Source of the DNA: Cichorium intybus
Taxonomy: Eukaryota; Streptophyta; Magnoliopsida; Asterales; Asteraceae
Assembly (NCBI GenBank): GCA_023525715.1
Contig: CM042017.1
Coordinates: 78,685,169-78,749,168 of the forward strand
DNA: 64,000 nt
Direction: 5' to 3'
Part shown: in pieces, positions 1 to 11,031 of the stretch
How positions within the stretch are numbered: the first letter of the stretch is position 1
Layout: the number at the start of each line of letters is the position of its first letter
Position numbers and translations under genes: made by a program
The notes under the pieces: generated by a model
What the model saw: the letters and a program-made list of their open reading frames with translations, nothing else
Databases searched by the model: none
Told to the model about the DNA's origin: nothing

Positions 1-1
1 C

Positions 2-2792
2 ACCCCAGTTTCTAGACAGCAGACACCAACCTCTCAACCATTCTCTCAACCACAACCAGTTCTTTTTAAACCTCAACCCACATTCCAACCTACACAACCT
101 ATACACTATCAACAACCTCCTCAGCCACAATACCATTATCCAGAGACAGAGGAGAGATATGACGAGGAAGACGAGGGATGGGTGCCACCAGCACCACAGC
201 AACAGTGGAACCGAGGTCGGAGACCTCCCAGAAGAGCACCACAGTATCAACAACCACCAGGTCAGCAGGAATATAACGATCATCTTTACGGTAATCCTGC
301 TCAACCTTTACATTTCGCACAATCGAGAGGGCAATCGGTTGCATCACATTTCCAACCACGGGAATATGATGATTCATCGCCAATTTATATTCCTGATAAC
401 ATTGATTCTCAAGTAGAAATAAGACCTCAGTTGTTAGGAATATTGACTCAGTTTAGGGGATAGAAGACTGACGATCCATATAATCATCTATATGAATTCT
501 TAGCGATTGCCAATGCCAATACTCCTAGGAATACTGATAGAGATATTTTTAGGCTTAGATTGTTTTCATTCACTCTTAAGGATAGAGCCAAATATTGGTT
601 TACATCTTTGCAGCCTAATAGTATTACTAGCTGGGACCAACTCAAGGCTAAGTTTCTACAAGAATTTTATCCGGTCAGTAAAACCATGGAGGTCAGACGA
701 GTAATCCAAGATTTTCAGCAAAAGCCAGGAGAGGCTTTTCATGAAGTGTTTGATAGGTTGAAGGAGTTGTTATGATCCTGCCTGCATCACGAAATTCCTA
801 GGTGGCAGTTAGTTAAGTTATTCTTCGAAGGAGTCAGTGAGACGCATCAGGCCATGATAAATTCCTCATCAAGTGGGACATTTATGTGGCAGGACCCAGA
901 GGAAGCTTGGCAGTTCTTGGAACAATTAAGCAATCGTTCCAAGGCGAATTTTTCAACTAGGAAAACTGTAGGTACGGCAGCAGTAGTGGGAGCCGATGCT
1001 GACTGGAAGAAGGAAGTAAATAAGGAAATTAGTGAACTGAATAAGAAGTTTGACAGGCTCATGTCAACGCTGCAGAATGGACCACAGAATCCATCGCAAG
1101 GAGGTCAAGGAGGACCTAAAACTCAAGAGGTGAATCAAGTTTATGGCCAGGGTCAAGGCCAGCATAATAATGGACGACCCTACAGGCCATATACTCAAGG
1201 ACAGCAGCAGAATTTTAGGCAGAATAATTACCAAAGTCAATCGACCAAATAGCCTAGAACATATCAGCCTGCAAATAACAACAACAACAATGGAAATACA
1301 AATGGAAATAGTAGCAATAACAACAACAGGGGGCCCCATAATGTCATCAACAACGCCCCGGGAACTCAAGAAGAAATGATTGCTAAAATGTACAAGATGG
1401 TCACTGCTACGCAGCAACAGTCTCAAGCAAATGCAAAAGCCATTGCAAACATGGAACGGCAAATTGGACAAATGGCTGAGGATCAGCAAAAGAGAGACAG
1501 TGGAAAATTGCCAAGTGCTACAGAGGTCAACCCAACCCATAATCAGCGACCAGGAAAAAGCAAGTTAACACTGTCGACTCTGGATGGCGAAAAGTCACTT
1601 TGGAAGATTTGTTTGAAGTAGGAAGTGAAGTGAAACTGGAGAAAGAAGAGAAAGTTTTAGGAATTGAGGAAGGAAAGGAAGAAGGAATTCCTGTTGAGAA
1701 GGAAACTCAACCAGAAATATACAAAGAGGTCCAGAAGGAGGAGCAATCGATGATAGCAGGAATCAAGCAGAGAAAGAAGGATAGGAAAGGGAAAAAGAAA
1801 CAGGAAGCACCCAAACCAATGGGGCCTTTAATGAACCAACCTCTCTGGGATGAGCTTAAGAATGCCCCTGAGGATACCAGAATTCTTTAGGAAATATGTG
1901 AAAGAAACTGGAAGAGTAAAGTGCCCACACCAAATACTGTGAGGTTGACTGTGAAAGCAAGTGAGGCATTGTTGGGGACACTGCCCAAAAAGGAAAAGGA
2001 TCCTGGATCACCGTTGATAACTACTACTGTAGGAGATGTGGTCATTCGGAACACCTTGTTAGATTTGGGAGCAAGTGTCAATATCCTGCCAGGATACATG
2101 TACGATAAGTACAAAAATGATGAAATAGAGCCAGCAGAAGTTGTATTGCAGCTGGCTGATCAATCAACAAAGGTATCTTGGGGAAAACTGACGAATGTCA
2201 TAGTCAAGGTTGGGGACTTCTTCTATCCCGTGGATTTCCTAGTTATGGAATACGAAAGCTTGGACGACGCACCTGCACTCATTTTAGGACGCCCATTTTT
2301 GGTTACTGCTGGTGCGGTGATTGATTGCAAGACAGGGGACATGGACATCTTCTTTGGGGCAAGGAAAAGAAGACTGAACATGTTTGGAAATCATGTATCA
2401 TTACCTTCAGAAGGGAATGGCAAGCAAGTGGACAGGAGGATATTAATGGAGCCTGGGATCAAGAGAAAGGAAAAAATTTGGACACGTACGGGAGAAGGAG
2501 GAAACAAGAGGTTTTAAAAGAAACCAAGGACCATCCGTTGTCCACTATCGATAAGGAGCAGCTGCTGGATATGATGGAAATGATGGAGGCAAGACACCAG
2601 CAGTATGAGAAAGAATCAAGAGAACGAGAAGCAAAAGTTTTTAAGCTCCTGGAATCTCAGCAACAGTGGATTAGCGGTGTGAGCGATCGAATGACCCAAC
2701 TCACATCTCTCATGTCAATGATGGCCAACAACTTCGTGCCAGGATTCAAGCAGATGTCATCAAGGGTTCAAGAAGAAGAAGATTCGGCATAG
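2..2792 (+). pseudogene. gag-aspartic protease polyprotein of Athila derivative A, broken
   Basis: This is the capsid/protease reading region of the element, beginning inside the Gln/Pro-rich N-terminal part of gag. A retrotransposon gag core lies at about 500-940 (motifs FTLKDRAKYWF, LKAKFLQEFYP). A Gln/Asn/Gly-rich stretch (1080-1370) stands where many gags carry a CCHC knuckle; none is seen. A Lys/Glu-rich linker follows, then an aspartic protease fold (1921-2400) with the active-site triplet in LLDLGASVNILPG and the distal ALILGRPFL motif. The C-terminus (2530-2792) is a predicted coiled coil. Breaks: in-frame stops at 461-463, 773-775, 1250-1252 and 1888-1890, and frame changes near 1560-1600 and 2470. 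It cannot give one protein today. Confidence 0.9.
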
Positions 2793-2800
2793 GAATGTAA

Positions 2801-2855
2801 CGTCTGGCTGAAGACGTTAAACTTAGCGCTTGTTGGGAGGCAACCCATCGTGTCA
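2801..2855 (+). promoter_or_regulatory. Conserved post-gag block with short hairpins (derivative A)
   Basis: A stretch of about 50 nt just after the first ORF is almost identical in all three Athila derivatives (also 14821-14869 on - and 59428-59480 on +), even though the ORF in front of it differs. It contains two small inverted repeats, CGTCTGGCTGAAGACG and TGGGAGGCAACCCA. The GGGAGGCAACCC core is, as I recall, common in plant Athila elements at the end of pol. Its role is unknown; an RNA structure acting on packaging, translation or splicing would fit. Confidence 0.7.
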
Positions 2856-2943
2856 TAGGTTAGGTCTTATATTTCTTAGAATTTAATTAGGAAAATACAT
2901 CGATCTTTTGCAGGTATTAGTGGTCTACAATAAGTGTGGGGTC

Positions 2944-3206
2944 GTGTGAGAAGTTTTTAAAATTTTGAAGACCGCGTCGTGGGTTTTTGAATTACGCGAC
3001 GCGGGGTCGTAAACCAACCCGATGCGCAGGGGTTGATTTGGTGACACGCGCGACGTGCAAAGCGTAAATACGCGACGTGGGAAATGATCAGTCGGTTTTC
3101 TCCTATATTAAGGTAAGACGCGGCTCAACCAACCCTCACACGACTCGGAGCTCTGATCGACAAATTTCTCTCGTATTTTTTCTTGCTCATTTTTTCTACT
3201 ACTAAG
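2944..3206 (+). promoter_or_regulatory. Internal promoter-like region and putative 5'-UTR exon
   Basis: Several CGCG-containing repeats of the ACGCGACGCGG type (about 2970-3080) precede a TATA-like stretch (CCTATATTAAGG, 3102-3113). A pyrimidine-rich tract follows up to an AAG/GTACG splice-donor-like site at 3206/3207. The LTR of the same family has the same arrangement, CGCG repeats followed by CTATAAATAG. The two other derivatives have the corresponding region at 14461-14729 (-) and 59567-59831 (+). I infer a second promoter that drives the downstream ORF; this is not proven by sequence alone. Confidence 0.45.
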
Positions 3207-3542
3207 GTACGCTATTCTATTAGTTGTTAAAACTAGCAATTAGGTAGTTAATTTTAGTGATTTGTCCAGAAAAGTTCAAAACTTAGAATCGCCAATGCTA
3301 ACTCATAGGGTGTTTGTTTTGCCAAACAGAGACCTTAGATGAGTTAGTCGGCACTTAGGCTACCTTGTGGTATGATTGGATCGAGTTTTAGCAGGTTAAA
3401 TCGCAAGTTTGGATTGGGGTTTTGCAAAACCCGCTCGCCGCGACGCGCTTCTATCTTGAGCCGCGCCGAGGTGCGGTGGGGAATGAAAAGGACTAATTTT
3501 GCAAAAAAAAAAATTCTTTTGTGGCTATGTATCTTTTTGCAG
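3207..3542 (+). other. Candidate 5'-UTR intron before the downstream ORF
   Basis: The 336 bp segment begins GTACGC after AAG and ends with a pyrimidine-rich TTTTTGCAG directly before the ATG at 3543. Equivalent segments of about 342 bp (14460-14119, -) and 348 bp (59832-60179, +) occupy the same place in the other two derivatives. The donor is kept in all three; the acceptor AG is kept in two and is AT in the third. A CG-rich island at 3425-3475 lies inside it. Confidence 0.45.
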
Positions 3543-4714
3543 ATGATGTTCAGGTTAGATCACCCTTTCCTCCAGTTCCCCGAGGGACTTGCTAGCTCCG
3601 CGGAGTACATCTCGCGGAGAGACGCACTGACCAGTCGCCGGGTCCTCGAGGCGACAGTTATCGACCGGGATATTTTGAGAGACGCATGACTTTGGGGTGC
3701 GATTGAGCCATATTTACATCGCACCTGGACTCTCGAGGAGGCATCGTTCACATGCCGTGGCTGAGACAGAATTATGGGCACAGACGAGGACGTGGTCTAC
3801 ACCGAGCTGCTGCTGGAGTTTCTCTCCACTATCCATTTTGCACCTCGGGCGTCAGACCCACGATCTAGGGTAGTTCGATTTCGCTTGGGGGTGAGCAGAG
3901 GGAGTGCAACCTCCGAGAGTTCGGGAGGCGAGTCGGCTTATACATTCCAGCGGATCTCCAACACCGCCACTTCACCCAGTTCTTTGGGGCTTGTACCCAG
4001 GGGCAGCCGGACAGGGCTGCCAACATGGAGGTTTGGGCACCGCTGTCCAACGTCATTTACGAGGCAGGGACCTCCCGGGAGAGCCACCTTCGAGACCCAC
4101 TCCACCGCCTCATGCACCGTATCGTCTCCACCTCCATCATGCATCGGGAGGGGGGCGAGAAGGTGTCGGGTGACGACATGACCTATTTTTGGGTTCTCCT
4201 GGACCCCTCCAGATTCCTCCACCTTCCATTTGCCCTCGCAGTCGCTCTCTCCACCCACTCGACGGGAGCTTCTGCCAGCAGTCTGCTGGCCCGGGGGTAT
4301 TTCATTACCCGCCTGGCCCGCTCATACGGGATCCTCACTGCTTCCGTGGCCGCTTCTTTGACCGCTCTGCCTCCGTCTCGCACTACGGCACGCACTCTGG
4401 AGAGGATGAGGCTTATCGAGCAGCAGCGTCCGGGGCACTTCATTCAAGCGTCGACGGAGCCACGCCAGGACCCCCAGCCGGCATATGCACAGTCGGGCCA
4501 AAGACGACAGAGGCGGGAGGCACCCGCCGAGCCAGCACCACAGTCACAGCAGGAGGACCTGGCAGCCAGGGTTGCCAGGATCGAGGACCAGCTTGAGTGG
4601 ATCGGGGAGGTACTTCTACAGATTACATCAGCTCAGGGCCAGCATCCCCGACCATTCCCAGCCAGGGCCCACGATCATGAGGCTGGACCCTCCAGGCCAC
4701 CTGGTGGTGATTGA
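3543..4714 (+). pseudogene. Downstream ORF of Athila derivative A (env position), broken
   Basis: About 390 codons start at the ATG that follows the acceptor-like site, in the position where Athila elements carry their third, env-like gene. The pattern of YTELLLEFLSTIHFAPRAS followed by an FRLGG segment and LREFGRR resembles the domain called ATHILA ORF-1 or putative plant transposon protein; that name is from memory. A hydrophobic helical stretch (FLHLPFALAVALSTHS) lies mid-protein and the C-terminus has a short coiled coil (VARIEDQLEWIGEVLLQ). There is no clear signal peptide. Breaks: stops at 3687-3689 and about 3762-3764, and a frame change near 3887 in a run of G. The part 4025-4714 is open. 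Confidence 0.7.
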
Positions 4715-5733
4715 TGTACTTTTTCTTTCTTTCTTTTTACTTTTTATGGATATATGTACAAAACTTATGGCACCACTATCTGTATCTTTGTTTATATTCT
4801 ATTTGTCATGTTTGTTTTAATTTGTTTGTTGAGTCATGCATGATATACCAAATGAGAAGGAGTTGTCTCAGACAAGTGTGGGGTCACCGTGCCCCCTCCA
4901 CTTGTCTCGACCACCGGCGTGTTCACTGTAGCGCTACAACTCCAGCATACGAAATCAAGGATCCGTTTGTTCGCAATTATACCTGTGATACTGAGCACCA
5001 AGCAACCTATCGTCCAACAGGGGTAACTCTTTCTCCCTTATGCTGAAAAAAAATTTTGTACAACGGGGACGTTGTACGGTTTTAAGTGTGGGGTGTGGAC
5101 GGTCGAAAGAGAAATTTTTTTGAAATTTTGCACAAATGATCAATTTTCAATTTTTTTAGCAATATTTTTCAAAATTTTTAATAAATTGCAATTTTGAAAT
5201 GAATGGTTTGTGATTGTGATAGCACTGGTATTTTTCAAGAAATACTGTTTATTTGTGATCATGCTATTAGTTAGTCAAATAAGTTGAGTTTTACGAGTTT
5301 AGAAGATTGAGCTGTTTTAGGATTGGAATTTAGGAAGGAAATGTCAATCTGTGGCCTTTGTTGTTCGAGCCGGTAAGTCTAAAATGGGTGGGACTTATGC
5401 ACCTTGCCACCTAAGATCGTCTGGTCTGGGATGGTATTTCTGAAAGCTCGTTACACGGACAACATCGAAAGTCATGGACAATTCCTTAATGGCCTTTAGA
5501 ATCTGAATGAGTAAGTACACTTCATTGTGGACAGAAAATTTGTAATCAAGGGTTCTCTAGAAAGCCATGAATTCCAAAGAACAATTCAATTATGTTTTCG
5601 CGAACTATTCCACTCTAACTCATAGGGCAATAAGCTTTGAAACTGAACACAGTCAAAAATTGTTTGAGTCTTTATTATAATTTGTTAAAAACTCTCTTGC
5701 TTGGGGACAAGCAAGGCACAAGTGTGGGGTGTT
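4715..5733 (+). other. 3' non-coding region of derivative A with polypurine tract
   Basis: About 1 kb without coding capacity separates the downstream ORF from the LTR. It holds three of the element's four copies of AAGTGTGGGGT: 4874-4884, 5084-5094, and 5720-5730, the last being the polypurine tract next to the LTR. The copy at 4874 is in a hairpin whose other arm is the CCCC...CCACTTGT at about 4892-4907. Derivative B has the same region at 12018-13097 on the minus strand. Confidence 0.7.
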
Positions 5734-6817
5734 TGACAACGCCTAGTGATATCAAGTATTTTAGGCATTGTGGAGCCCTGTTCTTGATGAAATTATATCA
5801 GATATATCTTGGTATTCTCACTTTTCGTGCCAGGACTTGTTTGGAGGAAAAGAATGGAAACAGGGACTAAAAGCATGCAAAAGGAAGAAGTTTGGAAAAG
5901 AATGAAAAATCAAGGAAACACGTACGTGCGCCGCGGATCTATCAAACGCGCGACGCGGGCTTAAGGCGGTGTAACACATTCAAATGCCGAAGAAACGGGA
6001 TCTGATAAGTACGCGCGCCGCGGAATCCACAAAAGCGCGGCGCGGCCTCGAGAAATTTGCAACTATAAATAGAGGCATTTACAGCCGAAAACCCTAGCAA
6101 AGACCGGGTGTAAAATCGACCTTGTAGCTCTTTGACTCCAAGATTTCATTCCAGCAAGTTCTCAATTGGTATTTTTTATGTTTTGGATTTTATTTTCAAT
6201 TAGTTAGATAGTTGTAAGCTTTGGTTTGTATCTTTGGGAGTGACAACCATTGATATCAAGCTTAGGTTTCTGTTTTAGTAGTCTTTAGTTACTGTTTTGA
6301 TGTTTGGATCTGAGTTTGATGAATGAGAATCATTCGGTTATGAGTGTTATTGGTATTTTGATGTTTTGGATGTTTGATTGTGTTTTGATTGTTTGAATTA
6401 TGTTTGAATCTTGCTTTGACCTTGGTTGGAACTGTTTTCCTTTGCTGAAATCAGTAGTCAATTAGGTTAGTTTTAGGCATTGAACTCTAGCTAGTAGCTG
6501 TTCAGTCAGAACCCTAGTTATTAGTTAGGTTATGCTTTGTTTGCTTCTGATTCAGAGATGCACTTCTGATTTCAAAAAGTGACTAGGTTAGTTTGAGTTG
6601 GGTTAGCTTATGCTTAGCTTGACTTTGGTTAGTGATTGCTTGTTGGTAGTTGAAAACTTAGAAATCAGGTCCTCCGACTGTAGCGTGACACTCCTAGTTG
6701 GTAATCTGTCATCTGGTCTAACCACGAAGCTCCTGCGGATCGACCCTGACTACCACTGTACTAGTTTGTGTGTTAGGTTTTCTTTATTTTTGACCGCACG
6801 ACGACCAAGGCGTGTCA
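5734..6817 (+). repeat. 3' LTR of Athila derivative A (1084 bp)
   Basis: The LTR starts TGACAACGCCTAG after the polypurine tract and ends AGGCGTGTCA. U3 carries repeated CGCG motifs (5930-6040), and a TATA box CTATAAATAG at about 6063-6072. The same boundaries and motifs occur in the LTRs at 11032-12017, 18239-19223 and 56910-58018. The five bases after it are CATAA; the matching target copy is outside the window. Confidence 0.88.
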
Positions 6818-7864
6818 CATAACTAAGTTAACTAATTAATCATATGCCAATTTGAGATCCAACTAATAGGATTTCTAATATTAGACTTGAATAAAGAGTA
6901 ATTTCACAGTATATCCTCCTGAAATCGACCCCATTCTGAAAGTCCCAAATCACCCCAAAAAATGGTATGACTCGAGTATGATCGATGACAGTAAAGCAAC
7001 GTATTACCTTATCCATATGAGTCGTTATATTAATTATTCATGTATCCTAGAACTAGCTTATTCTTCAAAATATGTCCAACCGTGTGTAATACTTACTTGT
7101 TCGTCATAGATTGCATCCAAAACATTTATAGAAACCATTTATAAGTATTTAATCACAATGAAAAATTGGAGATATATAACTAATTTACTATAAATCATTC
7201 TATTAGAAATTCTGAATAAATATGGACGATTTGTATTTCCTAATCTGATTTATTGAAATTTTGAGAAATTTGAATTTTTAGTGGTTTTCTATTGTGCCTC
7301 TACATATAAAATATTAAGACACTTGTTGCTAAAAACTATAGAAGGTATAATATAATCTCGTCCTTGGATTCTTTCAAGGTCCATTAAGCTCCTATTTTCC
7401 TAATGTAGTAATAGAGCACAATATCAATTGTTTGTTTGGAGTTTAATGAGATTTTCTTCTACAATATATTAGAGAATATAGGAAATGCAAGAATAATACT
7501 TCAGAAGTTTTTTCTGCAAATCTAGATTATCAGTTAATTATTCACATAACTATCCCGACATATATAACTATTCTGGTGTCCTAATTAACCTTCTTTAGTT
7601 TTAATCATATAAGATACATCAAGACATAAGGGAAAATTTATAATATTTAATATAACTAGCTAAAGTATCTAGAAATAATTCCATTAAGGTTTTCTTGCAC
7701 TATATGCAAAAGTCTCAGTTAGAATCTAACCATTGCTTTTTACTATAGTAAGAATGTTTGGATCTTGCTCACATAAACATATGAGTCATACCAACTTTGA
7801 GTCGAGAGATAATCAATTTTCCTTCCTAATACAATACCTATCACATGTTCATATATCCAGATGG
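6818..7864. other. AT-rich decayed DNA, nothing recognised
   Basis: I find no convincing ORF, terminal repeat or structural RNA here. Composition is AT-rich with many stops in all frames, typical of old intergenic sequence. Confidence 0.5.
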
Positions 7865-8000
7865 TTAGGAATTCTTTTAGTGGTTTAATCTTTGCATTTA
7901 ATAGGGACTAAAATAGAAAATTTATATAATTTAAGGGCTATATGAGTTTTTCGGTTTGGACCGAAAAACTATGGTCACTGCCAAAGGGGGAGATTTTAGT

Positions 8001-8012
8001 GCTCTGATACCA
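8001..8012 (-). promoter_or_regulatory. Primer-binding site of a copia element (initiator tRNA-Met)
   Basis: The minus strand reads TGGTATCAGAGC, complementary to the 3' end of plant initiator tRNA-Met. It lies two bases inside the LTR at 8015-8499, which fixes that LTR as the 5' LTR of a minus-strand element. The leader continues left to about 7865 and no gag or pol follows. Confidence 0.75.
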
Positions 8013-8014
8013 CT

Positions 8015-8499
8015 TGTTAGTCCCAAATAACTCAAGATCTACTTGGTATCAATCAATCACTTGATTGTGCGGAATCCAATTAAGCAAAATAACGAAACAC
8101 AAACAAGAAAGGATTACTACAAACCTTCAATGCACTCTTTTATTAACAAAATACTGGTGCATAAGGTTCTTGGAGGTCGAATGAACAATAATTCTCTATC
8201 TCTCTAAAGCTCCTAATTTCGACCAACCCCCAAAAGATGGCTCACATAGCCTTTTATACCCTACGACCTAAACCCTAGCAAAATCCTAAGCCCACTTAAT
8301 AAAAGCCCACCGAAAAACCATGTATTTCGGTCATGAACACCGAACAACCAAGGGTTTTTCGGTCCAACCGAAAAACACATTTAGGCCCATAAAATCTTCA
8401 TTTTAGCCCAGAAACTCCTTGGATATGGTCCGATTAAATGCAAAGCTTAAACCAACATAAATTATGGCCCAACACAAATGATTATATCGAAGACTAACA
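8015..8499 (-). repeat. 5' LTR of a truncated Ty1/copia element (485 bp)
   Basis: The LTR is bounded by TGTTAGTC and GACTAACA, an 8 bp inverted terminal repeat. On the minus strand a TATA box (GGTATAAAAGG, 8260-8250) precedes a long transcribed part and the primer site. The coding body is missing. The stretch 7865-7975 resembles the LTR's 8355-8475 part in the opposite direction (shared TTTTTCGGTCCAA and TTAAATGCAAAG), so pieces of two copies may be juxtaposed. Confidence 0.7.
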
Positions 8500-10619
8500 T
8501 GTTTCAAGTTTACACTTGATTCATGTTACGGGTATAATTATGTTTTGAAACATGGTTGAGTGTACATATAGCATTCAAATCACAAATATACGGACATGAA
8601 ACATTAAACCAAAAATTGAAATAAAATGGTGTAATCAAAGTTTTCAAACAGTCATAGTATCATGAAGAACGCTCTAAACCAAATAACATGTCTCAAAACA
8701 TACTAAGAAAAAGTGAAAATTCAATGTTAAATTAAAGTGGTAAATGTAGTGATCATATCAGCATCTCCCACTTAACTTCAGCTTCCTCTTAACTTTATCT
8801 ACATTCGTACATATAACATTTATGTTAATATATGTTGGATCGTAAACAATTAATCGACAATAAATAACACACGGATTTTTAATCTTAATCAGAAACCAAT
8901 TCTGATAAAGAGTTTTGGTTAATTTCTCACAAAGAGAATTACAATAAAAGCATATATACAATGGAACCCCAGATAACATATATATACTAAGAAATATCTA
9001 TATCTATGGCAAATCCCTATAAATCAGATATAATACAAATCTATACAAAGATAAGATCCTAATCACTAAAATTGTGGATCTGAAACAAAATACATCTTCA
9101 TGCTCGCGCTGAAGAACAATTAGCATGACACATGCTGAGCTGACTATCAGCATGAAGACCTTTTGACACTCATCAGATTCTTATGGTAGGCCTAACTATC
9201 TCCCCTAATCCGATGATGTGAAAACCCTATCCAAAAGCTTGATTTCTAAGAGATTTCACCATTTCAGCTTCTTCTAGAATTTCAAGTTTGATCTATTTGT
9301 AGTCATCATGCAGGAGCTCTTTCCTTCTCCTCTTAAGTTTAAAAGACGAAAGATAGTGGAAGCTTTCAGTGGATTCAACCCTCATGCACTCGTAATTTAA
9401 GTGGAAGAGGTGATCAGTGGGTGCGAGTGAGATGTCCTGGTGCACATGAAACACATAACACCATTACCATCTTGATAGAACATGACATGTACTAGTTCAC
9501 GAACCAGTTTGAATACTTCAGGCTCAACCCTAGGAGGCAATGAGTTGTTGATAACAAAGGACCAAAAGTAGGAGATGTCCGGTGTGGGTGTTCCTTGTTC
9601 TTCTCCAGGTGGTGGTTGTCTTGTTTTAATTTCATGACTTAAGGTTGAATCTAGAAGCTTTAGTGTTCTTATATTTCCTAGTTGAACTCGGTGTGTGTGA
9701 GTGGGTCTAAACGACCACCATATCACCACCATCTTGAGGTGATTGTAAGGTACCCTAATGATAAGGTTGTGGTTGGTTGTTCTATTTCAGCCCCATGATC
9801 TAGGGTTAGACCTTGAAGTATTAATGTTCATATTTTCTGAAGTTTTGGACTTTGATTGTTGTTGGCTTACACCACCACGTAGCCACCATATCACCATCAT
9901 GTCACTACCACTGAGTGGTGGCTGTGGTTGGTTGATTGTCTAGCTCGAGAGTTAGTCACTAGAGACCTAATGGGTTAGATGTAAACTAAAACTCTAGTAC
10001 AAAGTTATGATTTTATATGAAAAATATCTAAACTTGTAATAATTAGTTCAAGCTTAAATTTTATTCATTTAAGAAGGTCTTAATGAACATCTTGACACCA
10101 TTAATCAACATTTATAACATAACGACTTAACAAAGGTTGCATCAAGTGAAAGATCAACTAAAACATATTAAACTTATGAATAAACACATTAAAATAAGGA
10201 AAACACTTGTAAACTGCTTTATAGAACATCGAAGTAAAATAAGGAAAATAGTTGTTAGACAAGACGTGTAAGGAATCGAGTCTAGTTTCCAGAAAGGTAT
10301 AGAACATATCAATTGGACTTACGATACAGAACTTATGGACAGAACAGTGAACAATGGTCTAAAAAGGAATTAATCTGGAAATATTTTTAAAAAATATAGG
10401 AGCTTCTATGCAGCAAACCTTTAGTGTACACATTAAAAGGTTCTCAAATGGACCTTAAAGATCATAATCCTTACTAATCTTGATTAAGGGCTTAGTAAGT
10501 GACAAAAGGGGAACTAAAAAGGATTGTAAAGTAAAGAATAACGCGTATCGATTTAAGGAAAGTCGTAAACGGTGGCCATTGGTAATCTATGTAGGTTGAT
10601 CAGAAGTAGAAGTTCATCA
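8500..10619. other. Decayed DNA with a diverged ~155 bp tandem repeat
   Basis: No gene is recognised. At about 9610-9930 two diverged copies of a ~155 bp unit follow each other; shared pieces include GTGGTTG, a TTCATATTTTC/TTCTTATATTTCC segment and CCACCATATCACC. Minus-strand 9397-9732 is open for 111 codons but shows no motif I know and overlaps the repeat, so I do not call it a gene. Confidence 0.4.
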
Positions 10620-11031
10620 TAGTTCATATCAGTTGTATTGACTATTATATAGCTCAGTTGTATTGGACAGAAACTTTGTTATCAGGTGAGTTACAGTACC
10701 TTATACGTGTTATTGTGTGTTTATATGGTGTATGTTCGTTTATGTGAAGTATCAGAAAGGATCGAATTTATTATCCCTGTTCCCAAAAGGGGGAAGCAAG
10801 GAAGGATCAGATTTATTATCCTTGTTCCCGGAAGGGGGAGCAAGGAAGGATAAAGAAGGACCATATTATATATCCTTGTTCCCGGAAGGGGAAGCATGGA
10901 AGGATCATATTACATGTTTATGTGTATTATACTTTCATGTCATATGATAAAATGTGTAGTTGTTGTGTTCTCACTAAGCATTGTGCTTACCCGTTGTTCA
11001 TTAAACTTTTTCAGAACCCTCCGAGGTATAC
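10620..11031 (+). mobile_element. LTR-like remnant of an unassigned gypsy element (left part)
   Basis: The sequence has the look of a gypsy LTR U3/R region. It holds three imperfect tandem units (about 10757-10899), each with a TATCC(C/T)TGTTCCC core followed by an AAGGGGG-like purine run and GCAAGG or GCATGG. Athila derivative B splits it after TATAC; its continuation is 19229-19416. Left boundary and family are uncertain. Confidence 0.4.

Larger units (their letters stand above)
1..6817 (+). mobile_element. Athila-lineage Ty3/gypsy derivative A (5' end outside window)
   Basis: The element is read from within gag to the end of its 3' LTR. Order: broken gag-protease (2-2792), conserved block (2801-2855), promoter-like region and candidate intron (2944-3542), downstream ORF (3543-4714), 3' non-coding region, polypurine tract and LTR (5734-6817). 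No reverse transcriptase, RNase H or integrase lies between protease and downstream ORF, although Athila elements normally have pol there. Derivative B at 11032-19223 has the same pol-less order, so the loss is inherited rather than private to this copy. Athila assignment rests on the LTR ends and on the tRNA-Asp primer site seen in the two relatives that include it. Confidence 0.85.

Noticed and set aside
3543..4714. Downstream Athila ORF as a true viral envelope gene
   Set aside because: Position fits env, but I see no signal peptide, clear terminal membrane anchor or cleavage site, so only the position is env-like.
9397..9732. Minus-strand 111-codon open frame
   Set aside because: No recognisable motif, biased composition, and it overlaps a diverged tandem repeat; likely chance.
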